A stretch of DNA of 6,175 nucleotides from Bacillota bacterium (GCA_017420625.1 JAFOIR010000041.1:1-6175); one strand, 5' to 3'. Shown: positions 1-5,438, numbered from the stretch's first letter. Notes: generated from the letters alone by a model not told the origin. A program made the numbers and translations.

Positions 1-477
1 CTCTGACTTGTTCTGTTTGCCGTTGGCTGTGAAAATCCCGGCGTTCTCTACGCCCCAATACTCTACGATGGACTGATAGTACTGTGTGATGGCAGCTCTG
101 TATACATAGGGACTGCCGGAACTCATGATCAGCGCAACTTTTTTTACATTCTTCGGAATATCAATGGAGTAGGTGCGATGAATCGCTGCCTGCAGCTGGG
201 CTGAAAGGGTGAAGTAGTAGATGGGAGAAGCAAAGACTACCATATCGGAAGACAAGATCTCAGGGTAGATGTCCTGCATATCATCCTTCTGGATGCAGAT
301 CCCTTTTTCCTTTTCCCGACAGTATTCACAGGCCATACATCCACGGATGTTTTTATGAGCGACGTTGATCACGTTTACTTCATGACCGGCTTCCTGTGCG
401 CCTTTGGCAAAGGCACCGACCATGTCTGAGGTTGCTCCGTTCAGGTGAGGGCTTCCGTTCAAAACTAAAATCTTCAT
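1..477 (-). CDS. Flavodoxin-like NAD(P)H-dependent oxidoreductase with four-cysteine cluster (partial)
   Basis: Reading the minus strand from the ATG at 477 gives 159 residues open to the window edge, so the C-terminus is missing. The N-terminus MKILVLNGSPHLNGATSDM is the phosphate-binding loop of the NADPH-dependent FMN reductase/flavodoxin-like fold, which binds FMN and moves electrons from NAD(P)H. Residues 78-88 (DMVVFASPIYY) are the second flavin-contacting strand and loop of this family. Cysteines 47, 50, 53 and 61 form CX2CX2CX7C, followed by KDDM at 64-67. Many relatives keep only part of this; the full spacing resembles the 4Fe-4S site of iron-sulfur flavoproteins (Isf). No signal peptide is visible, so it is expected to be cytosolic. 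The start overlaps the upstream lipoprotein stop as ATGA, with a GGAGGAAG site inside that gene, implying translational coupling. The substrate is unknown. Confidence 0.9.
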   Translation of the reverse strand, partial: MKILVLNGSPHLNGATSDMVGAFAKGAQEAGHEVNVINVAHKNIRGCMACEYCREKEKGICIQKDDMQDIYPEILSSDMVVFASPIYYFTLSAQLQAAIHRTYSIDIPKNVKKVALIMSSGSPYVYRAAITQYYQSIVEYWGVENAGIFTANGKQNKSE

Positions 478-1145
478 TTGACTTCCTCCAAACTGATCGT
501 GATCGTCACATCGCCGTTGCCAAGAAGCGTCGCCATTGCGGATGCATCCTGATCGGTGATATGACCAAGCCGGGTATAAGCCCAGGAATTAGAACCATAG
601 AATACTACGATCTGGCTGGAAGAATAGAGCACGATATCCCCGGCTGCCGTGGTAGTCTGCACATCGTCGGAAGGCAGGCGCTGGCCAATCGGACCAACCT
701 GCTCAAATCCACCGTACATGGACATCTGAATGACCAGCGGTTCATTTTCGCACAGAGCTTTCAGTGCTTCCACGGACTCGTTGTCTTCCCATTCTACATT
801 TACCAACACATCATCAATTCTCATCTGCATCATTTTTTCGCTTTCCTCCTCTTCTTCTGCAGTGGGTTGTTCTGATTCCGGAGATGAAGTTTCTTCTTCC
901 TGTTCTACTGATTCCTCGGGCAAAGTGGCTGAAGGCTCATCTTCCTGTTTTTCCGACTGCTCGGGCAAAGCTGCCGAAGGCTCTTCTTGTTCCGTCGATT
1001 CCTCGGGCAGAACTGCCGAAGATTCCTCTTCGGTACTGGTTTGCTCGATATCAGAAGGCAGCGTATCCTGGTTTGCCTTGCAGGCTGTCAGAACAATGAG
1101 TAAGGACAGCACAAGAAGGCATGCTAAAGTGATTTTTCGTTTCAA
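474..1145 (-). CDS. Lipoprotein with acidic repeat linker and cyclophilin-like domain
   Basis: This 223-residue protein begins MKRK, followed by a hydrophobic stretch (5-20) and a lipobox LTAC with the lipidated cysteine at 22, so it should be anchored on the outer face of the membrane. Residues 23-106 form a low-complexity, Glu/Ser/Pro-rich linker with three imperfect 14-15-residue repeats. Residues 107-223 match the cyclophilin-like fold family (Pfam Cyclophil_like type): MYGGFEQVGPIG, a GDIVLY strand, and IVVFYGSNSWAYTRLGHI, ending in DVTITISLE. Proteins of this family have no established enzymatic role. The start codon is TTG: there is no in-frame ATG between it and an upstream TGA, and the signal peptide begins at once. 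An AAAGCAGG stretch lies 8 bases upstream as a modest ribosome binding site. It overlaps the downstream flavoprotein gene by 4 bases, so the two are likely co-expressed. The domain call is from recalled family motifs, not a search. Confidence 0.87.
   Translation of the reverse strand: MKRKITLACLLVLSLLIVLTACKANQDTLPSDIEQTSTEEESSAVLPEESTEQEEPSAALPEQSEKQEDEPSATLPEESVEQEEETSSPESEQPTAEEEEESEKMMQMRIDDVLVNVEWEDNESVEALKALCENEPLVIQMSMYGGFEQVGPIGQRLPSDDVQTTTAAGDIVLYSSSQIVVFYGSNSWAYTRLGHITDQDASAMATLLGNGDVTITISLEEVK
482..489 (-). promoter_or_regulatory. Internal ribosome binding site coupling the lipoprotein and flavoprotein genes
   Basis: On the minus strand GGAGGAAG lies inside the last codons of the lipoprotein gene, with GGAGG 7 bases before the flavoprotein ATG at 477. 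The stop of the first gene and start of the second share ATGA. Ribosomes ending one gene can restart on the next. Confidence 0.8.
888..1019 (-). repeat. In-gene tandem repeats encoding the acidic lipoprotein linker
   Basis: Three imperfect copies of a roughly 45-base unit encode residues 43-56, 57-71 and 72-86 of the lipoprotein, with pattern S-A-x-L-P-E-x-S-x-x-Q-E-(x)-E-x. On the plus strand the copies show as repeated CCTCGGGCA or CTCGGGCAAA stretches. A fourth, degraded acidic segment follows. The repeat probably acts as an extended spacer between the membrane anchor and the globular domain, and such repeats are prone to length change by slippage or recombination. Confidence 0.75.
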
Positions 1146-1192
1146 TCGATGTACCTGCTTTCTTTGTTCAGATCATTTATACTTCTGTTCAT

Positions 1193-1198
1193 ATTGTA
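1193..1198 (-). promoter_or_regulatory. Weak candidate -10 element for the lipoprotein-flavoprotein operon
   Basis: On the minus strand TACAAT lies about 48 bases upstream of the TTG start. No convincing -35 element is present 16-18 bases further upstream, and the whole region is AT-rich, so this is only a candidate. The position, between the preceding terminator and the gene, is where a promoter is expected. Confidence 0.28.
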
Positions 1199-1282
1199 AC
1201 CGATGAAACAGAAAATAGCGAATGACTATATTGCATATCCTAATATTCTGAAAACGAATATCAAAGCTGAGAATCCCTCCAT

Positions 1283-1320
1283 GAAAACAATGAAAGGCAC
1301 CTTCCTATCGAAAGGCGCCT
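1283..1320 (-). terminator. Rho-independent terminator of the DegV-family gene
   Basis: On the minus strand AGGCGCCTTTC pairs with GGAAGGTGCCT in an 11-bp stem, including two G-U pairs, closed by the four-base loop GATA. It is followed directly by the U-rich tail TTTCATTGTTTT. It starts 30 bases after the DegV stop and isolates that gene from the lipoprotein operon downstream. No U-tract follows on the plus strand, so it should work in one direction only. Confidence 0.88.
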
Positions 1321-1349
1321 CGTGATGATGCGTATGATATTGTCGGAAA

Positions 1350-2234
1350 CTACGCCGGATGACGTCCGTCGCAGAGATAGAAAACGGTCAGAAGTCCCGG
1401 TCCGCAGTGCGCACCGATGACTACGCCAAGCTGTGTAATGGTAATCCTTCCAACCATCGGATAAGCCTTTCGAACAGCGGCCTCCACGGTCTCGGCATCG
1501 GCTTTGCAGTCTGCGTGAAGAATGTGCATCGTCAGATCTGTCGGGTCGATCCGGGAAAGATCGTGAAGGACACCGGAGATGATCTCCTGCACAGCTGCCT
1601 TACGGCCGCGGGCTTTCTTCACGACGTCCAGCGTACCGCCGTCCGGCACATACAGAACCGGCTTGATGTTGAGAAGAGAACCGACCAGGGCCGAGGCGTT
1701 CGAAACCCGGCCGCCCATCTTCAGATATTTCAGATCATCCACCGTAAAGCGATGCGCGATCTTCAGTTTGTTCTCTTCACCCCAGGCGATCACGTCTTCA
1801 AAGCTCATCCCGCTTTCCATTCTGAGGACCATCGCCTCGACCAGCAGTCCCAGACCGCCGGAGATGCACAGCGTATCCATGACATAAAGTGTCTGCTCAG
1901 GAAATTCTTTGCGAATCTCTTCGGCTGCATGCATGCAGTTCGTGTAGGAGGCGGACATTTTCTGAGACATATCCAGAAAGATCACGTTCTTGCCATCCTG
2001 CATCAGACCGCGGAAGAAATCCATATAGGTATATTCATTGATCATCGCAGTCTTCAGGAAAGCACCCTTTCGCATGGATTCGTAGACTTTCTGGCGACTT
2101 TCCTCGCGGCAGTCGTCTTCAAACACCTCTTCTCCTACCGTGTAGGTATAGGCAATGAAGGGAATCTGGTGCTGATCCAGCCAGGTACGGGGCAGATCCG
2201 AGGTAGACGAGGTTGCGATGATGTAATTCGACAT
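1350..2234 (-). CDS. DegV family protein (fatty-acid-binding, FakB-like)
   Basis: The 294-residue product has the usual length and layout of DegV proteins. The N-terminal domain opens IIATSSTSDLPRTWL, the family's ligand-contacting Ser/Thr loop. Residues 90-97 (SQKMSASY) correspond to the second Ser-rich loop. Residues 162-192 hold the signature with FTVDDLKYLKMGGRVSNA then LLNIKP, followed by a KKARGRK segment. The C-terminus carries VVIGAHCGPGLLTVFY, which closes the lipid pocket in the family. Characterised members bind a fatty acid in a buried tunnel; FakB proteins present it to the kinase FakA for phosphorylation and entry into phospholipid synthesis. No FakA gene is visible here, so the partner role is inference. 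The ATG at 2234 follows an AAGGAG site with an 11-base spacer. It has its own promoter and terminator, so it is probably monocistronic. Confidence 0.93.
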   Translation of the reverse strand: MSNYIIATSSTSDLPRTWLDQHQIPFIAYTYTVGEEVFEDDCREESRQKVYESMRKGAFLKTAMINEYTYMDFFRGLMQDGKNVIFLDMSQKMSASYTNCMHAAEEIRKEFPEQTLYVMDTLCISGGLGLLVEAMVLRMESGMSFEDVIAWGEENKLKIAHRFTVDDLKYLKMGGRVSNASALVGSLLNIKPVLYVPDGGTLDVVKKARGRKAAVQEIISGVLHDLSRIDPTDLTMHILHADCKADAETVEAAVRKAYPMVGRITITQLGVVIGAHCGPGLLTVFYLCDGRHPA

Positions 2235-2280
2235 AATAGAGAATACTCCTTGATATAATATTTAAAATCAGATCGAAAGT

Positions 2281-2309
2281 ATTATACCCGGCCCTTTTAT
2301 TCCTGTCAA
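2281..2309 (-). promoter_or_regulatory. Consensus sigma-A promoter of the DegV-family gene
   Basis: On the minus strand TTGACA (2309-2304) and TATAAT (2286-2281) are separated by exactly 17 bases, a perfect housekeeping promoter. Transcription would start near 2274 and leave a leader of about 40 bases. The -35 hexamer lies inside an inverted repeat, so it may be controlled by a repressor. Confidence 0.9.
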
Positions 2310-2350
2310 GCGGATTCAGAAGGCTTGACACTTTGGCAGAAGCCTTGAAA
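2304..2350. promoter_or_regulatory. Candidate operator: three related half-sites between divergent promoters
   Basis: TGTCAAGC (2304-2311) and GCTTGACA (2323-2330) form a perfect 8-bp inverted repeat with an 11-base gap. A third copy, GCCTTGAAA (2342-2350), lies in direct orientation 20 bases after the second, within a repeated CAGAAG-G/C-CTTGA block starting at 2317 and 2337. The first site covers the DegV -35 and the third covers the SDR -35. A dimeric regulator bound here could control both genes; no regulator gene is in the window. Part of the similarity could simply be -35 hexamer resemblance. Confidence 0.5.
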
Positions 2351-2373
2351 TAAGGATTTCGTCCATCTATAAT
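2345..2373 (+). promoter_or_regulatory. Sigma-A promoter of the SDR gene
   Basis: TTGAAA (2345-2350) and TATAAT (2368-2373) are separated by 17 bases. The predicted start of transcription is near 2380, which rules out the in-frame ATG at 2372 as the initiator because it lies inside the -10 element. Confidence 0.85.
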
Positions 2374-2419
2374 GAGATCAAAGAAAACAGAACTGCACGA
2401 AACGAGGAAGGAAAAGGAA

Positions 2420-3268
2420 ATGGAAAAACTGAAAGGAAGAATTGCTGTTGTAACCGGTGCCAACTCCGGAATGGGACTGGCAACCGTCCGTGCACTCAGC
2501 GATGCCGGCGCATGTGTGATCATGCTCTGCCGCAGCGAAGAACGCGGCCGTCAGGCACTGGAACAGTTGAAAGACAACCCTGATCGGAAACTTGACCTGA
2601 TCCTGTGTGATCTGGGGGACTATTCTTCGATCAGAGCATTTGCAAAAGAAGTTCGGGAAAAGTACGGACATGTCGATATCCTCGTGAATAACGCCGGCTT
2701 TATCGCCCTTGACCGGCAGGAAACGAAAGAGGGGATCGAGCGGCAGTTCGGCATCAATCACCTCGGCCACTTTCTGCTGACCTTGGAGCTTTTAGACATG
2801 ATGAGTGCCGGCGCCCGAATCGTGAACGTCGCCTCCGGCGCTCATAAAGTGGGAAAGATCCACTTTGACGACATCAATCTGACCAAAGATTTCAATGTCG
2901 TCACAGCCTACTCCCAGAGCAAGTTGGCCAATGTTCTGTTTACGAGAGAGCTTGCCAAACGGCTGAAAAGCCGAAAGATCACCGTCAACTGCTGCCATCC
3001 GGGCGCCGTTGCCACCAACATGGGCATTGATCGCGAAACCGGATTCGGCAAGACGATTACCAGCATGCTGAAACCATTTTTCCTGACACCGGAAGAAGGT
3101 GCGAGAACAGCGGTCTTTCTGGCAACGGATGATTCCGTCAGCAACATCACTGGTGGATACTTCTACCGCTGCAAGATAACGAAACCCGCCAAACAGGCCA
3201 AGGACCCGGTCGCAGCGAAACGCTTGTTTGAGCTGAGTGAAGAGTTGACCGGCTGCCGCTTTACATAG
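2420..3268 (+). CDS. Short-chain dehydrogenase/reductase, retinol dehydrogenase-like subgroup
   Basis: The 282-residue product is a complete classical SDR: a Rossmann-fold, NAD(P)(H)-dependent oxidoreductase. Visible motifs are TGANSGMG at 12-19 (cofactor loop), DL at 63-64, NNAG at 89-92, N112, S138 and Y163-x3-K167, giving the full Asn-Ser-Tyr-Lys catalytic tetrad, then HPGAVATNM at 192-200. Arg37 after the second strand suggests NADP(H) preference. The C-terminal LFELSEELTG resembles the retinol dehydrogenase/protochlorophyllide reductase-like branch, but the substrate cannot be told. The start at 2420 is preferred over 2372: the earlier ATG overlaps the -10 box, while 2420 has GAGGAAGG (2404-2411) 8 bases upstream and begins where family homology begins. 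It is cytosolic and divergent from the DegV-family gene. It ends facing a hairpin array rather than a simple terminator. Confidence 0.93.
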   Translation: MEKLKGRIAVVTGANSGMGLATVRALSDAGACVIMLCRSEERGRQALEQLKDNPDRKLDLILCDLGDYSSIRAFAKEVREKYGHVDILVNNAGFIALDRQETKEGIERQFGINHLGHFLLTLELLDMMSAGARIVNVASGAHKVGKIHFDDINLTKDFNVVTAYSQSKLANVLFTRELAKRLKSRKITVNCCHPGAVATNMGIDRETGFGKTITSMLKPFFLTPEEGARTAVFLATDDSVSNITGGYFYRCKITKPAKQAKDPVAAKRLFELSEELTGCRFT

Positions 3269-3325
3269 CTTTTTGATCGATCAGCACTGATTGTCGGGCG
3301 TTGGTCGTTCAACCTTGAAATAGCA
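3269..3325. repeat. Short overlapping palindromes after the SDR stop, possible decayed array member
   Basis: TGATCGATCA (3274-3283) is a perfect palindrome, and ATCAG-CA-CTGAT (3280-3291) overlaps it. Next, GATTG...TTGGTC (3289-3306) could be a decayed copy of the GACCGA/TCGGTC hairpins that begin at 3326, as the arms would still pair through G-U wobbles on plus-strand RNA. No strong terminator with a U-tract is present directly after the stop. Confidence 0.35.
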
Positions 3326-3351
3326 ATTTTGACCGACACGTCGGTCAAAAT
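3326..3351. repeat. Array hairpin 1, near-perfect palindrome
   Basis: ATTTTGACCGAC, the two bases AC, then GTCGGTCAAAAT form a 12-bp perfect inverted repeat. With only two central bases it looks more like a protein-binding palindrome (TetR-family operators have this shape) than an RNA hairpin. The hairpin at 3595-3614 has the same core. Confidence 0.85.
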
Positions 3352-3539
3352 GCGGCAAACCTTCTTATCCGACCGAAGGAGCAAGCTGCGGCGTCGGTCA
3401 ATATAACAGAAATGTCTTTTCTGACCGACAGGCCGGTCAGAAAACAATTTAAAGGGTCTTTCGACCGACGGGTGTCGGTCAGATAATCGATATTTCCTCA
3501 TATGACCGAATTTGTCGGTCAGAAGTGCAGAAAAAAATA

Positions 3540-3577
3540 CTGGTGACCGAATAATCTGGAAAGGTTTCGGTCACCAG
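3540..3577. terminator. Array hairpin 6, likely bidirectional terminator
   Basis: CTGGTGACCGAA (3540-3551) pairs with TTCGGTCACCAG (3566-3577). The loop can pair further as AATCT-GGAA-AGGTT with a small bulge. On the plus strand it is followed by CTTGTTTTT; on the minus strand it is followed by TATTTTTTT. It can therefore terminate transcripts of both the SDR gene and the glycoside hydrolase gene, about 270 bases beyond each stop. Confidence 0.72.
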
Positions 3578-3594
3578 CTTGTTTTTATAACGTC

Positions 3595-3614
3595 TTGACC
3601 GACACGTCGGTCAA
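3595..3614. repeat. Array hairpin 7, second copy of the near-perfect palindrome
   Basis: TTGACCGAC, AC, GTCGGTCAA, followed by AAT exactly as in the copy at 3326-3351, 266 bases away. The flanks differ on the left side, so the shared block is about 23 bases long. Confidence 0.8.
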
Positions 3615-3649
3615 AATTCAGAAAAGATCGCATTTGACCGAACCAGCGA

Positions 3650-3771
3650 GTCGGCCATTGGTCAAATCACAGAAAAGAGAGGCATCTGACCGACGATGGC
3701 CGCCCCAAAAGTCGGCCATCGGTCAAATCATAGAAAAGAGAAGCATCTGACCGACGATGGCCGCCCAAAAT
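3650..3771 (+). repeat. 61-bp tandem duplication within the hairpin array
   Basis: The 61 bases from 3650 and those from 3711 align with three substitutions and one missing C. Each copy holds a right hairpin arm (GTCGGCCAT-T/C-GGTCA), the linker AAATCA-C/T-AGAAAAGAG-G/A-GCATC (position slightly shifted) and the next left arm TGACCGACGATGGCCG. The high identity compared with the rest of the array points to a recent duplication. Confidence 0.85.
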
Positions 3772-3810
3772 GCCGGCTGTCGGTCAAAAACCCCAAAAAA
3801 ACTAGAAAAT

Positions 3811-3842
3811 GCCAAGAGCCAGAAGCCCGAAAAGCCAGAAAA
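3811..3842 (+). repeat. Short imperfect tandem repeat GCC(A/C)(A/G)GA-A
   Basis: Four units in a row, GCCAAGA, GCCAGAA, GCCCGAAAA and GCCAGAAAA, lie just past the glycoside hydrolase stop. On the minus strand this gives a pyrimidine-rich 3' region with CTTTT runs, which may aid termination, although no good stem lies directly in front of it. Confidence 0.5.
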
Positions 3843-3849
3843 GTGCCTT

Positions 3850-5391
3850 TTAGAACTGATACAGCTCCACAATCATGGCCTTGGGCAGATCACCGAAGCG
3901 AAGATTCATCTTTTCGTCACCGTTCAGCAGGTGCTCAGAAACCCACTTGCCGTTTTCCACGCGGCCGTCTTCCAGCTTCAGGAAATCAAGCTGCTTGTTG
4001 ACGCCCGGCTTTACACTGAACTTCACGCTGCAATTCAGCCCTACCAGCAGGAACCGGTTTTCACTGAGTTCCAGCGTCAGGCAGGCACCCAGTGGTTTGC
4101 CGGACTGACGGGGACCGTAGGAAATCGAAAGATCATAGCGGTCAAAACGCTGGAAAGCGCTGTAATCTGTTTCACCATGGCGAACGCAGGTCTGAAGGCG
4201 GCTGGTCCCGCGGTACTGAAGAAGCAGCGGCTCGAGCTCTTTCAGCAGACCGTAGGTAGCGGAAAGGCAGGCACGGCTGCCGGTAATGTCGAAAGCGGAA
4301 GGATCAATATTCAGAGCGATCATCAGCTCCATGGGCGGTTTATCCAGCTGATCCGGATCGAGATTCAGATCCTCAATGCCAAAGGGAGAGAAGCAGATCG
4401 CGTTCTTGGCGCCAAAAGCATAGAGCGCATAGGAAGAGGCCACGGCGTCCTTGCGGATCTCCGGGATAAACAAAGGATTGTCGGAAGAGGTATACTCATC
4501 CATCACATCGGCGCAGTAAGGCACGTAGATATCCGGGCCAAAGGCGAAAAGTGAAGGAGCCGCTGCTCGCCAGACCGGGTGCACTTCAGGTACGGGACCG
4601 CCGGAAGGATAAGAACCCGGGAACCAGGGACTTTGTTTCAGCCAGGCATTCGCATAGCAGGGAAGATCATAGACAGCTTTGCCGGAAGAGGCGATCGTTT
4701 CGACAGCCGATCCGAAGTACCAGGCCATAAAGCATTCACCGGCATTTTCGCCGAACACTTCTTCCCATGTGCCCTGCCGGCCGAGAGCTTTGGCCAGCTT
4801 CTCAGGGATCGGTGCAAAGAAAGCATCATTTGCTGTAGGGCTGTAATCCCGATCCGTGCCCAACAGGCCGATCTCGTTTTCCACCTGCATCACAAGTACC
4901 GTGTTTTCTTCTTCATCCAGTTCGAGGATGCGGCCCATGACAGCGGTAAAAGCCTGACGGTCACGTTCTACCGCAGCCTGACAAAGCGGAGAGATCGTCG
5001 TCATCCGGTCACCGTTGACCTTCTGCGCCCGGAAGTAGGTTTTTGGATCCTTCTTTACCCAGGCAGGAACATACATGGACTCAGCATTTTTCCAAAGACC
5101 GAACCACAAGAAGCAGAGTTTCATCTCTTCTTCTCTGGCCTGATGAATGATGCCGTCCAGCGTGGTAAAGTCAAACTTGCCGTCCTCCGGCTCGATCAGC
5201 TCCCAGTAGAGAGGAACAATGACCGAGTTCATGTTCAGCCCGCGAAGCGCCGGCCAGAGCTTTTCTTTCATAAAGGTGAGATTAGAGGCACTGGAGTTGT
5301 GGATCTCACCGCTTCTCATGAAGAACGGCTGATCGTTGACATACAAGGTGTAAATACCCTTCTCATCGCGTTTGACACAGGGAATACTCAT
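3850..5391 (-). CDS. Intracellular beta-galactosidase-type glycoside hydrolase (GH35/GH42-like, DUF5597-type)
   Basis: The 513-residue product hydrolyses terminal glycosidic bonds, most likely beta-galactosides. Residues about 15-340 form a clan GH-A TIM barrel: FFMRSGEIHNSSAS at the first strand, GLNMNSVIVPLYWELIEPEDGKFDF at 51-75, and QVENEIG at 169-175, where N172-E173 is the expected acid/base. PLFIPEIR at 306-313 supplies E311 as the expected nucleophile, on the usual retaining mechanism. The remaining about 170 residues form a beta-rich C-terminal domain resembling the DUF5597 region of this group. No signal peptide is visible, so it should act on imported sugars. An AAAGGAG site sits 6 bases before the ATG. 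It has its own promoter, is divergent from the cyclase-family gene and converges with the SDR gene. No transporter or regulator of a sugar-use locus is in view, so the substrate is inferred from family only. Confidence 0.88.
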   Translation of the reverse strand: MSIPCVKRDEKGIYTLYVNDQPFFMRSGEIHNSSASNLTFMKEKLWPALRGLNMNSVIVPLYWELIEPEDGKFDFTTLDGIIHQAREEEMKLCFLWFGLWKNAESMYVPAWVKKDPKTYFRAQKVNGDRMTTISPLCQAAVERDRQAFTAVMGRILELDEEENTVLVMQVENEIGLLGTDRDYSPTANDAFFAPIPEKLAKALGRQGTWEEVFGENAGECFMAWYFGSAVETIASSGKAVYDLPCYANAWLKQSPWFPGSYPSGGPVPEVHPVWRAAAPSLFAFGPDIYVPYCADVMDEYTSSDNPLFIPEIRKDAVASSYALYAFGAKNAICFSPFGIEDLNLDPDQLDKPPMELMIALNIDPSAFDITGSRACLSATYGLLKELEPLLLQYRGTSRLQTCVRHGETDYSAFQRFDRYDLSISYGPRQSGKPLGACLTLELSENRFLLVGLNCSVKFSVKPGVNKQLDFLKLEDGRVENGKWVSEHLLNGDEKMNLRFGDLPKAMIVELYQF

Positions 5392-5438
5392 AAAAAACTC
5401 CTTTCTGAAGTAAAGGATGATGTTCGATATCTGCCACC

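Larger units (their letters stand above)
3326..3786. repeat. Array of ten GACCGA...TCGGTC hairpins between convergent genes
   Basis: Ten inverted repeats occupy this gap: 3326-3351 (12-bp arms, loop 2), 3371-3399 (6, 17), 3417-3444 (11, 6), 3463-3480 (7, 4), 3503-3521 (7, 5), 3540-3577 (12, 14), 3595-3614 (9, 2), 3632-3667 (10 with one G-T, 16), 3687-3725 (6 plus 7 around a 3-base bulge, loop 10) and 3748-3786 (8, 23). All share a GACC(GA) left arm. Outer stem bases differ among copies yet stay complementary within each. Most are followed on the plus strand by an A-rich linker containing CAGAAA, which gives the unit a single orientation. No protein is convincingly encoded here. The best reading is a locally amplified palindromic element of REP/BIME type. 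Tandem regulator binding sites or a transcribed structured RNA are alternatives. Confidence 0.9.

Noticed and set aside
396..875. Plus-strand open frame over the lipoprotein and flavoprotein genes
   Set aside because: It is antisense to two genes with clear signal peptide and flavin-binding motifs and has no recognisable domain.
1243..1261. ATATTC-N7-GAATAT inverted repeat upstream of the lipoprotein gene
   Set aside because: Six AT-rich base pairs in an AT-rich region are likely by chance, and it does not overlap a good promoter.
1359..2258. Long plus-strand open frame opposite the DegV-family gene
   Set aside because: It is wholly antisense to a gene with clear family motifs, its promoter and its terminator; the translation has no recognisable domain and is rich in His, Arg and Gln, as expected of a shadow frame.
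2372..2419. Upstream ATG giving the SDR 16 extra residues
   Set aside because: The codon overlaps the TATAAT box, upstream of the predicted transcription start, and the added residues (MRSKKTELHETRKEKE) do not fit an SDR N-terminus.
3163..3501. Minus-strand open frame across the SDR end and array start
   Set aside because: Its sequence is made of translated hairpin arms and SDR antisense, with no ribosome binding site or domain.
3326..3786. CRISPR array
   Set aside because: Spacing is irregular (39, 52 and 61 bases between neighbouring units), repeats are not identical, linkers are similar to each other instead of unique, and no cas gene is present.
3326..3786. Integron attC sites or a replication origin
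   Set aside because: There are no gene cassettes, no integrase, no recognisable core sites and no clear DnaA boxes; all palindromes sit together without genes between them.
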